This document shows, in pieces, positions 56,725 through 64,000 of a stretch of DNA of 64,000 nucleotides. This DNA is from Cellvibrionaceae bacterium (lineage in GTDB: Bacteria; Pseudomonadota; Gammaproteobacteria; Pseudomonadales; Cellvibrionaceae), in assembly GCA_025800365.1 (NCBI GenBank), contig JAOXRT010000037.1, positions 1-64,000 of the forward strand, read 5' to 3'. The translations under genes and the position numbers were made by a program. Below the pieces are notes generated by a model. That model ran no database searches, was not told the DNA's origin, and saw only the letters and a program-made list of their open reading frames with translations. Every line of letters begins with the position of its first letter. Position 1 is the stretch's first letter.

Positions 56725-57144
56725 ATGAAACGTAGAGAATTTCTAAAAGCCAGCAGCGTAGCCAGCGCCAGCGGCGCTCTTGCCGCCTGTGGCGGCCGCA
56801 CGATTAAACCTCAAAGCGCACTGCAACGCGGCTCCTCACTTATCGTTGAAAAATCTAAACTCAAAAATGGCCAGCTCTATATTGCGCATCCCTCAGAGCG
56901 CTTTCCAATATCTATCATGCAACTCGACCAAGATCGCTATTGGGCTAATCTAATGCAATGCAGCCATCAAAAGTGCGAGACGCAGGCCAGTGAAGAAGGC
57001 TATATATGCCCTTGCCACGGTGCTCGCTATGACAAACAAGGAAAGGTAAACAAAGGCCCAGCGACTGCAGACCTACCCAGTTATCAAGTACTGGATAAAG
57101 GCGAGCAGCTCTGGGTGGAACTAAATGAGCCAGTGAGCAACTAA
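56725..57144 (+). CDS. Tat-exported Rieske-type [2Fe-2S] protein
   Basis: A 139-residue protein. It begins MKRREFLKASSVASASGALAACGG, whose twin-Arg motif (KRREFLK) and lipobox (LAAC) indicate a folded, lipid-anchored export. The cluster ligands are C-x-H (QCSHQ) and CPCHG, spaced as in Rieske proteins. It may be an electron carrier or oxidoreductase subunit in the periplasm. The frame opens at 56692, within the cupin gene; ATG 56725 is chosen because it starts the Tat signal. Confidence 0.82.
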   Translation: MKRREFLKASSVASASGALAACGGRTIKPQSALQRGSSLIVEKSKLKNGQLYIAHPSERFPISIMQLDQDRYWANLMQCSHQKCETQASEEGYICPCHGARYDKQGKVNKGPATADLPSYQVLDKGEQLWVELNEPVSN

Positions 57145-57191
57145 GCAGCTAGTGCTGTACAAAGTTCGCTAGAAGCCTTTAGAATATTGTC

Positions 57192-57560
57192 ATGTTTAAA
57201 TCTCTCTCACATATCATTATTGCATTTGCAGCTCTGCTGGCCATCGCCGGGCAGACCTTCGCCTATATCAATATGGCTTGTGAGATGCCAGCGGATCAAG
57301 AAGAAAGCAGCCATCATGCAATGATGGGGCACAACATAGACAGTGCTGCTGATAAACTCTCTCACGAAGAAATGCCATGCTGTGAAGAAGGCTCAATGGA
57401 ATGCCCATGCCCAGTAAGCGCCTGCTCGAATATGGCTCAAGTTTCTTCGCACGCAAATCAGCTGCTGCCTGCCTTTAAGCAAAAGCTAGCTTTCGCTACG
57501 AATTCTGCTCAACCCCATAACAGCTACTCCCCCCTAGTTCGCCCACCTATTTTTGCCTAA
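57192..57560 (+). CDS. Secreted Cys/Met/His-rich small protein, probable metal binder
   Basis: A 122-residue protein with a signal peptide (cleaved after QTFA). Residues about 29-82 are rich in His, Met and Cys, including HHAMMGHN, MPCCEEGSMECPCP and ACSNMAQ, which suits soft metal ions such as Cu(I) or Ag(I). It lies just before a Cus-type efflux pair, so may act as a periplasmic metal sponge or chaperone in place of CusF, which is not present here. This role is inferred. Confidence 0.62.
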   Translation: MFKSLSHIIIAFAALLAIAGQTFAYINMACEMPADQEESSHHAMMGHNIDSAADKLSHEEMPCCEEGSMECPCPVSACSNMAQVSSHANQLLPAFKQKLAFATNSAQPHNSYSPLVRPPIFA

Positions 57561-57677
57561 TACAGGGTTAGTGCGCCCGAAGTTTACGCCGCACTCTTAA
57601 CTTTTGTATTCATCGCTCTTCTATTTGCACAGCAATATAGCGAAAGAGCTCTTGCCCAGTTTGATCTGGGGGCATTT

Positions 57678-59165
57678 ATGACTAAGACTTTATTTAAATC
57701 ACTGTTTATTTTATTTGTGGGCGTCAGCCTAGGTTTTGCTGTAAAACACTATCAAAGCGGACCTGCTTTGAGCTCGGACAAGCATGAAGCTCAGAACGAA
57801 AAACCACTGTACTGGGTTGCGCCTATGGATGATTACTATCGTCGGGATCAGCCCGGTAAATCACCCATGGGCATGGACCTCATTCCGGTTTATAAGGAGG
57901 CCAGTGCTACAGACTTACACGGACCAGGAACAATAAAGATAGCCCCCCAGGTGATCAATAACCTAGGGGTTAGAGTGACCCAAGCGCTTAGCGAAAAGCT
58001 AAGCTCAGAAATATCGACTGTGGGCTATGTTCAATATGATGAAGATCGCTTGATTCATATTCATCCACGCATAGATGGCTGGGTAGAAAAGCTCTATATT
58101 AAAGCCGCAGGTAATCCGGTAAAGAAAGGCCAGCCACTTTACACCCTATACTCTCCAGAACTGGTGAACTCCCAAGAGGAACTGCTACTCGCACTAAAGC
58201 GTAACAATAATTCTCTTATTCGAGCCGCACGTAATCGCATGAAGGCCTTGCACTTATCAAGGGAGTTTATTGAGCAGTTAGAAAAAGATCGTCAAGTAAA
58301 ACAAACCATCACCTTCTATGCGCCCCAAGACGGGGTGGTTTCGGAACTTAAAATCCGCGAAGGCTTTTACGTTAATCCCGGCAACACCTTATTAAGTATT
58401 GCTCAACTAGATCAAGTTTGGGTTGAAGCCGAAGTCTTCGAGCGTGATGCTGCGATGATCAAAGCCGGCTTAAAAGTATCAATGTATCTGGATTATCTAC
58501 CTGGCAAGCAGTGGCAGGGCATTGTCGATTACGTTTACCCAAGTTTAAACAGCAAAACCCGTACATTGAGAGTTAGATTAAAGTTTGACAATCAAGACCT
58601 AAACTTAAAGCCCAATATGTTTGCCCAAATTAGCATTTACACGGAGCAAACGAACAGCTCCATTATTGTACCCAAGGAATCGGTTATACGAAGCGGCAAA
58701 CAAGATCGAGTGGTGCTCGCTTTAGGAGATGGCCAATTTAAATCCGTGGAAGTTAAATTGGGTCGCGTGCTTCAAAATAAAATTGAAATCCTCTCCGGCA
58801 TAAACGCTGGCGACAGCATTGTCAGCTCGGCGCATTTCCTATTGGACTCTGAATCCAGCAAGACCTCGGACTTTCTCCGAATGCGGCCCATGCCTAAAGC
58901 AGAATACCAACAAGCAACTGTAAAAGGGCTGATTCATCATATTGATAGTAAAAATCGAAGTTTAGATATTAGTCGTGAAGCCATCGAAAAGTGGGGGCGA
59001 GATGCAGCACGCATGAACTTCTTGGTCGTAGAGGACATCGACTTATCGGAATTCTCTGCGAATCAAACCGTGACCTTTACCTTTGAAGTTCGAGACGATT
59101 TGGTTATAACTGAACTTAATCACAATCTAGAAGCCAGTCAAAACCCAGCGAAGGAGAAGATGTAA
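57678..59165 (+). CDS. cusB: CusB-like periplasmic adaptor with heavy-metal-binding domain
   Basis: A 495-residue membrane fusion protein. After the N-terminal membrane segment comes a heavy-metal-binding domain (residues about 43-70, YWVAPMDDYYRRDQPGKSPMGMD), whose Met/Tyr pattern is typical of CusB-like proteins. The lipoyl, hairpin and barrel domains follow (HPRIDGWVEKLYIKAAGNPV; FYAPQDGVVSELKI). It overlaps cusA by one base. An outer-membrane channel (CusC-like) is not encoded next to it. Confidence 0.88.
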   Translation: MTKTLFKSLFILFVGVSLGFAVKHYQSGPALSSDKHEAQNEKPLYWVAPMDDYYRRDQPGKSPMGMDLIPVYKEASATDLHGPGTIKIAPQVINNLGVRVTQALSEKLSSEISTVGYVQYDEDRLIHIHPRIDGWVEKLYIKAAGNPVKKGQPLYTLYSPELVNSQEELLLALKRNNNSLIRAARNRMKALHLSREFIEQLEKDRQVKQTITFYAPQDGVVSELKIREGFYVNPGNTLLSIAQLDQVWVEAEVFERDAAMIKAGLKVSMYLDYLPGKQWQGIVDYVYPSLNSKTRTLRVRLKFDNQDLNLKPNMFAQISIYTEQTNSSIIVPKESVIRSGKQDRVVLALGDGQFKSVEVKLGRVLQNKIEILSGINAGDSIVSSAHFLLDSESSKTSDFLRMRPMPKAEYQQATVKGLIHHIDSKNRSLDISREAIEKWGRDAARMNFLVVEDIDLSEFSANQTVTFTFEVRDDLVITELNHNLEASQNPAKEKM

Positions 59166-62100
59166 TGATAGAAGCTATCATTCGCTGGTCGATACACAAT
59201 CGCCTATTTGTGGTTTTAGCAAGCCTAATGCTTAGCGCTGTGGGTGTCTATTCGCTGAAAAGTACCGCTGTAGATGCCATCCCCGACTTATCGGACGTAC
59301 AGGTAATTATCAAAACCAGCTATCCTGGCCAAGCCCCCCAAGTCGTGCAAGATCAAGTGACTTTTCCCTTAACTACCGCAATGCTCTCTGTACCAGGAGC
59401 GCAAACGGTGAGAGGCTACTCATTTTATGGCGACTCCTATGTGTACATTATTTTCGACGATGACACTGACCTATACTGGGCCCGCAGCCGAGTGCTGGAA
59501 TATCTCAGCCAAGTTTCCGCCAGCTTGCCCGATACCGCAGTACCCGAACTTGGTCCTGACGCTAGTGGTGTCGGCTGGGTATATATCTATGCATTAAAAG
59601 ATACAACTGGCAAACACGATTTAAGCCAGCTACGCAGTTTGCAAGACTGGTTTTTAAAGTATGAATTACAAACCGTGAGCGGTGTTTCTGAAGTCGCGGC
59701 TGTTGGCGGCATGGTTAAGCAATATCAGGTGCAAGTCGATCCGGATAAATTGCGCGCCTATAATATTCCGCTCAACCATATTCATACCGCCTTAAGAAGA
59801 GGCAATCAAGAAACCGGAGCTTCGGTGGTTGAAATGGCTGAAGCTGAGTACATGGTTACGGCAACCGGCTATATACAATCAATTTCCGATATCGAAGCAA
59901 TACCTCTTGGAATAAATGATCAAGGCACGCCTCTCACTGTGGGTGATATCGCCCAAGTTAATATCGGCCCACAAATGCGACGCGGCATTGCAGAGCTTAA
60001 TGGCGAAGGTGAAGTAGCTGGCGGCATCATCGTTATGCGCTATGGCGAAAATGCACAAAGAACCATTGATGCGGTGAAAGAGAAGTTGAACAGCCTTGCT
60101 GGCTCTCTTCCTGAAGGCGTAAAAATTGTACCTGTGTACGATCGCTCAAAATTGATTCAAAGCGCCGTTGATAATCTGTGGGGTAAACTTGGTGAAGAAC
60201 TCATCATTGTCGCTCTGGTGTGTGCGGCATTCCTATTTCATTTGCGCTCCTCTATCGTCGCGGTTATCAGTTTACCACTTGGCATTTTGATTTCTTTTAT
60301 CGTCATGCACTATCAAGGTATCAATGCCAATATTATGTCGCTTGGAGGTATCGCGATCGCCATAGGCGCCATGACCGATGGTGCCATCGTTATGATTGAA
60401 AATATGCACAAGCATATGGAACGCCAAGAGCTAAACGATGAAAACCGCTGGCATGTGGTCGCACAGGCGGCAACTGAGGTAGGCCCTGCCCTATTTTTCA
60501 GTTTGCTCATTATTACCGTGTCTTTTATGCCGGTATTTATTTTAGAAGCACAAGAAGGGCGTATGTTCGCGCCGCTTGCCTACACAAAAACCTACGCTAT
60601 GGCGGCTGCCGCTGGCTTGGCGATTACTCTAGTACCCGTATTAATGGGTTACTTTATTCGAGGGAAAGTTGTTTCTGAGCATAAAAACCCATTGAACCGA
60701 TTACTCACCGCCATCTACCTACCTATATTGAAGGTGGTTATGGGCGCTCCGAAGCTGACGCTTCTGGTAGCGTTGATCATCACAATTTTAGGCTTTTATC
60801 CAGCCACCAAAATCGGCAGTGAGTTTATTCCCCCTTTAGATGAGGGCGATTTGATGTATATGCCAACAACCTACCCTGGAATTTCGATCGGCAAGGCTCG
60901 TGAGCTACTTCAACAAACCGATAAGCTGATTCGCACTGTACCGGAGGTCGAAACTGTCTTTGGTAAAGTTGGGCGAGCCGAATCGGCAACTGACCCCGCC
61001 CCGCTCACTATGATTGAAACGTTTATTCAGTTGAAGCCAAAAGAACAGTGGCGTCCAGGCGTCAGTACGGAGTCTCTCAGGGCCGAGTTTGATCAGTTAG
61101 TGAAGTTTCCAGGGCTGAGCAATGCCTGGGTAATGCCCATTAAAACCCGCATCGATATGTTAGCTACTGGCATTAAAACGCCTGTCGGCATCAAGGTCGC
61201 TGGGCCAGACTTATCGGTCATTCAAAAGATTGGTCAGGATCTAGAGAAAATACTCACCCCGGTGAAGGGAACGACTTCGGTCTACTCTGAGCGGGTTGCT
61301 GGCGGCCGATATATTAAGGTGGACATTTCTCGGGAAAAGGCTAGCCGCTTTGGTTTAAATATTGCTGATATTCAACAGGTAGTCGCTACCGCAATCGGCG
61401 GAATGAATGTTACTCAAACTGTAGAAGGACAAGAGCGTTACCCGGTAAATCTTCGCTATCCCCAGGACTATCGTAATTCACCAGAGCAACTGTCGCGTTT
61501 GCCGGTACTGACACCTTTGGGCCAACGAATTGCTCTGGGCGATGTTGCAAGGGTGTTTATTGAAGATGGCCCACCTGGAATTAAAAGTGAAAATGCTCGG
61601 CTCAACGGCTGGACTTTTATCGATATCGATGGTGTTGATATTGGTAGCTATGTCGATAACGCTCAAGCAGTATTGGCGCAGCAACTCGAGTTACCTCCAG
61701 GCTACTCTATTAATTGGGCTGGCCAATATGAGTATATGGAGCGCGCAAAAGAAAAACTGAGCTATGTTTTGCCGCTAACGCTGGCAATCATTATGCTGTT
61801 GCTCTATTTAAATTTTCGTCGATTTAGTGAGGTTGCAATTATTATCCTCAGTTTGCCGATGGCGATGATTGGTGGCTTGTGGTTGATGTATTTCGAGGGC
61901 TTTAACTTTTCTGTGGCTGTGGGTGTTGGTTTTATTGCTTTGGCCGGTGTTGCCGTTGAGATTGGGGTGATTATGTTGGTTTATCTTAAGCAGGCTTTGT
62001 CAGAGTTAAGGAGTAAAGCTATCGAAAACCAAAAGGCTATTACTATGGATGAATACCAGCAGGCTCTTATTCAAGGCGCGGGTTTAAGGGTTCGTCCGGT

Positions 62101-62314
62101 TATGATGACGGTGGCTACGATTATTATTGGTTTGTTGCCTATTCTCTATGGCAGTGGTACTGGTTCGGAGATTATGAGTCGTATTGCGGCGCCGATGGTT
62201 GGTGGGATGAGTAGTGCGGTGATTCTGACTTTGATTGTTTTACCGGTGCTTTTTGGGCTGTTGAATAGAAAGGAAGTATTGCGGGTTAATGAACAGCTTG
62301 CTGTTCGGGGCTAG
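59165..62314 (+). CDS. cusA: Copper/silver efflux RND permease CusA-like
   Basis: A 1049-residue heavy-metal RND pump. It starts MIEAIIRWSIHNRLFVVLAS, and TM4 carries the proton-relay acid in MTDGAIVMIEN. The three Met sites of CusA type are recognisable: YMPTTYPG, PLTMIETFIQLKP and IDMLATGIK, indicating Cu(I)/Ag(I) rather than Zn/Co. It exports metal from the periplasm or cytoplasm with CusB. It ends the cluster with the Cys/Met-rich protein and cusB. Confidence 0.92.
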   Translation: MIEAIIRWSIHNRLFVVLASLMLSAVGVYSLKSTAVDAIPDLSDVQVIIKTSYPGQAPQVVQDQVTFPLTTAMLSVPGAQTVRGYSFYGDSYVYIIFDDDTDLYWARSRVLEYLSQVSASLPDTAVPELGPDASGVGWVYIYALKDTTGKHDLSQLRSLQDWFLKYELQTVSGVSEVAAVGGMVKQYQVQVDPDKLRAYNIPLNHIHTALRRGNQETGASVVEMAEAEYMVTATGYIQSISDIEAIPLGINDQGTPLTVGDIAQVNIGPQMRRGIAELNGEGEVAGGIIVMRYGENAQRTIDAVKEKLNSLAGSLPEGVKIVPVYDRSKLIQSAVDNLWGKLGEELIIVALVCAAFLFHLRSSIVAVISLPLGILISFIVMHYQGINANIMSLGGIAIAIGAMTDGAIVMIENMHKHMERQELNDENRWHVVAQAATEVGPALFFSLLIITVSFMPVFILEAQEGRMFAPLAYTKTYAMAAAAGLAITLVPVLMGYFIRGKVVSEHKNPLNRLLTAIYLPILKVVMGAPKLTLLVALIITILGFYPATKIGSEFIPPLDEGDLMYMPTTYPGISIGKARELLQQTDKLIRTVPEVETVFGKVGRAESATDPAPLTMIETFIQLKPKEQWRPGVSTESLRAEFDQLVKFPGLSNAWVMPIKTRIDMLATGIKTPVGIKVAGPDLSVIQKIGQDLEKILTPVKGTTSVYSERVAGGRYIKVDISREKASRFGLNIADIQQVVATAIGGMNVTQTVEGQERYPVNLRYPQDYRNSPEQLSRLPVLTPLGQRIALGDVARVFIEDGPPGIKSENARLNGWTFIDIDGVDIGSYVDNAQAVLAQQLELPPGYSINWAGQYEYMERAKEKLSYVLPLTLAIIMLLLYLNFRRFSEVAIIILSLPMAMIGGLWLMYFEGFNFSVAVGVGFIALAGVAVEIGVIMLVYLKQALSELRSKAIENQKAITMDEYQQALIQGAGLRVRPVMMTVATIIIGLLPILYGSGTGSEIMSRIAAPMVGGMSSAVILTLIVLPVLFGLLNRKEVLRVNEQLAVRG

Positions 62315-62374
62315 TATTGTATAGGCAGATGATTTCTCGGGCGGCTACCCTCCGCCCTTGTGCCTAGTCTGGCC

Positions 62375-62490
62375 GATTCTGGTCTATATGCATGTTCATC
62401 TGGAACGCGCTTAGACCATCCGGGGCGCTCGACTTCGCAGCGTCCTTGCTGCTCCACGGTTCCAGATGAACATGCATATAGACCAAAATC
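62375..62490. repeat. Long inverted repeat (perfect 27-bp arms) after cusA
   Basis: Arms 62380-62406 and 62459-62485 are perfect complements; extended to 62375 and 62490 they have 31 of 32 pairs. The 52-nt centre has its own short hairpins (GCAGC/GCTGC). It could fold into a tall stem on DNA or RNA. It may be a terminator-like structure or a MITE-like insertion. No target duplication was identified. Confidence 0.85.
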
Positions 62491-62565
62491 TACAATGTGC
62501 TTATTTCAAAGATGCGCCCCATGGTTTCGAGTGAGCACTCCCGTAAAATGAAGTCTGCCCAACAA

Positions 62566-62997
62566 TTACTCTTTAATAAATCGTTCATAAGCAAGCACTG
62601 TAACAAACGACATCATAAGCCATACGAGATATTTAAAGCCATTTTGCACAACTACAACCTGCAGTGGATTCCCGACGATAAAGTCCATTAACGGCTGACG
62701 TAGAAGAGCACCATGTAAGGCGGTTAGTAAAGCAAATAGAATTAGTATGGCAATGCATTTGCCCTTAATGATTATTTTCTCTCTGAGTAGATGGTATAGA
62801 AACAGGCAAGCTATGCCATATTCGATGGATGTTGTCATTGCGATATAGCGCACACCCCAAGAAGGGCTGACTTGTTTACCCGCCATTTGCGAGCTAATCC
62901 AATTTGGCAGCCACTCTACGGTGATAACATGAACCACGAAGGCACTTGCAGAGGCTAGTGCTGCAATCACGAAGCATATGATTAGTTTTTTTGCCAT
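62566..62997 (-). CDS. Hypothetical four-helix membrane protein
   Basis: A 143-residue protein with about four hydrophobic segments (about 5-25, 51-70, 82-100 and 112-135) and short loops. No family is recognised. It converges with cusA across the long inverted repeat and lies 27 bp downstream of the anti-sigma-like gene on the same strand, so may be the last gene of the sigma/anti-sigma operon. Confidence 0.55.
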   Translation of the reverse strand: MAKKLIICFVIAALASASAFVVHVITVEWLPNWISSQMAGKQVSPSWGVRYIAMTTSIEYGIACLFLYHLLREKIIIKGKCIAILILFALLTALHGALLRQPLMDFIVGNPLQVVVVQNGFKYLVWLMMSFVTVLAYERFIKE

Positions 62998-63024
62998 GCC
63001 TAAATCCTTGGCCCTAGTTTATTA

Positions 63025-63816
63025 TCACTTCAGTAAATCAAAGGCATCCTCAATATGCTCTGGTAATAGAGGCTCTTTGACTCTTAGTTTTTTATACCGC
63101 TCCTGAGCTTTGAGCTTATCTTTTCCATAAAGTTCTTCTAATAACTCCAGCTCACTCTGATACTTTTCAACTAACTGTATATCTGACTCAGAAACTCTTG
63201 ATGCCGTTACGGCAATTTCCTGCAGGGCCTGTTGTTTGCTTTCTTTTTCAAAATGATCAGCCGCCACCTCCCGTGGATCTTGGGGCTTGGCAATAAGCTT
63301 GGGTGTTCGCTTGGCTCGCATTGTACTTTCTGCTGGCTTGCTCAATGCTGACGACGGCTCGTCCATAGCAGCGTAAGCCCCAGCACTCGCCTCATCCACT
63401 ATCACTTCTTCTACCACCACCTCTTCTATGAGGTGTTCTTCAATAAGCGGCTCTTGAACAACAACTTCTTCCAATTCAGAAGCGAAGGTATCGGCCTCAA
63501 AGGCTTTTCTGGTGACAGGCAAGCTTACTGTTTCTTCGGCAACACCAAGTTCGATGGTCGAGGAATCCATGCTGTGCTCTTCTAGGTTTGGCAGAAGCAA
63601 TACGGCAATAAGCATTACTGCTAGGCTGCCTGCTCCAATAAACCAAGGTTTGGCAAAAGCAAGTTTGTTTTGGCTGGCTGTAAGTTTATGCTCTTCAGCT
63701 TTTTGCTTGGCATAGGCCAGAACTTTATCATCTAGTGATTTTGGAGATTGCACTTTCTGTTCGTTCTGTTCTTGATCGAGCTCAAACTTAGGCTGAGTAT
63801 GCTTTGTGTCACTCAT
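63025..63816 (-). CDS. Probable anti-sigma factor with transmembrane anchor
   Basis: A 263-residue single-pass membrane protein. Residues 1-55 are cytoplasmic and charged, with a helix at 56-76. The periplasmic part has an acidic Glu/Val-rich stretch (about 115-140), then LQEIAVTASR at 198-207, which resembles the TonB box and early plug of TonB-dependent receptors, and a helical tail. The start codon overlaps the stop of the sigma gene (ATGA), the usual layout for sigma/anti-sigma pairs. Target and signal are unknown. No zinc-binding (ZAS) motif is visible, so the anti-sigma role is inferred from context. Confidence 0.6.
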   Translation of the reverse strand: MSDTKHTQPKFELDQEQNEQKVQSPKSLDDKVLAYAKQKAEEHKLTASQNKLAFAKPWFIGAGSLAVMLIAVLLLPNLEEHSMDSSTIELGVAEETVSLPVTRKAFEADTFASELEEVVVQEPLIEEHLIEEVVVEEVIVDEASAGAYAAMDEPSSALSKPAESTMRAKRTPKLIAKPQDPREVAADHFEKESKQQALQEIAVTASRVSESDIQLVEKYQSELELLEELYGKDKLKAQERYKKLRVKEPLLPEHIEDAFDLLK

Positions 63817-64000
63817 AACTCACCCTCTATTAACTGTTTAATTTTTTGTTTGCTGTAGCGTATACGGCTTTTAACCGTCTCCGCTGGGCTGCCGGTGATT
63901 TGGGCAATTTCGGCAAGGCTAAAACCTTCAATCTGTAAAGCGTAGCTCTGCTGCTGAAGTGGCGGTAACTCTGCCAGTTTGCGTTCAATTTCTATAATTA
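63813..64000 (-). CDS. RNA polymerase sigma factor, ECF type (partial)
   Basis: The last 62 residues of a sigma-70 family protein run off the window edge. The visible part is region 4: KLAELPPLQQQSYALQIEGF, then SLAEIAQITGSPAETVKSRI and RYSKQKIKQLIEGEL. This helix-turn-helix binds the -35 element. Its TGA (63813-63815) overlaps the ATG of the anti-sigma-like gene. The start and region 2 lie outside the window. Confidence 0.85.
   Translation of the reverse strand, partial: IIEIERKLAELPPLQQQSYALQIEGFSLAEIAQITGSPAETVKSRIRYSKQKIKQLIEGEL

Overview
This 64 kb window reads as the chromosome of a marine-type gammaproteobacterium, probably from the Cellvibrionales / Spongiibacteraceae-Halieaceae neighbourhood. 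That placement is inferred from gene content only: class I PHA synthase with PhaR and phasins, a tkt-epd-pgk-fba order, an fpr/finR-like pair, curli genes, a PQQ alcohol dehydrogenase and a large TonB-dependent receptor. Coding density is high, genes lie on both strands in short operons, and no rRNA, tRNA, CRISPR, prophage or intact insertion sequence was seen.

Layout. 1-7.5 kb: the end of a thiolase, a periplasmic solute-binding protein, a chemoreceptor with a CxxCH haem site in its sensor, a methionine gamma-lyase / cystathionine gamma-synthase-type enzyme with a divergent Lrp/AsnC regulator, an acyl-CoA synthetase and a DUF4345 membrane protein. 7.5-14.5 kb: a ferritin-like diiron protein, a Fur-box-preceded TonB-dependent receptor, a lipoprotein PQQ dehydrogenase fused to cytochrome c, and a GlsB/YeaQ protein. 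14.8-17.1 kb: an operon of two DUF1538 membrane proteins, a PII-like protein and a CBS protein. 17.1-22.7 kb: a tetrahaem cytochrome with a cytochrome b-like membrane partner, then an RND efflux pump and its fusion protein. 23-29 kb: tex, a DUF4870 protein, three tandem secreted proteins sharing C-x14-C-x4-EW, and a beta-propeller lipoprotein. 29.2-29.8 kb is non-coding and highly structured. 29.8-32.6 kb: fpr with a divergent LysR regulator and an M23 peptidase. 32.8-38.6 kb: PHA metabolism (phaB, two phasins, phaR, phaC, depolymerase). 38.6-44.1 kb: central carbon enzymes (fba, pgk, epd, tkt). 44.9-51.8 kb: curli (csgE, csgF, csgG, csgB and two 722-codon curlin repeat genes). 51.8-64 kb: an M16 protease pair, a serine hydrolase, a cupin, a Rieske protein, a Cus-type copper/silver efflux pair, and the start of a sigma/anti-sigma operon.

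Most notable points. (1) The two tandem giant curlin genes have exactly the same length (2169 nt), and the first has a single in-frame TGA at codon 47, just after its secretion signal, followed by 675 open codons. (2) A non-coding element at 29.3-29.55 kb contains two 43-nt repeats whose differences preserve base pairing (covariation). (3) Three near-identical palindromes upstream of a phasin gene fit the known PhaR operator. (4) The DUF1538-DUF1538-PII-CBS operon looks like an uncharacterised regulated transporter. (5) Three copies of a GGGGTCAGAACC palindrome sit at gene 3' ends, and a 27-bp perfect inverted repeat follows the copper pump.
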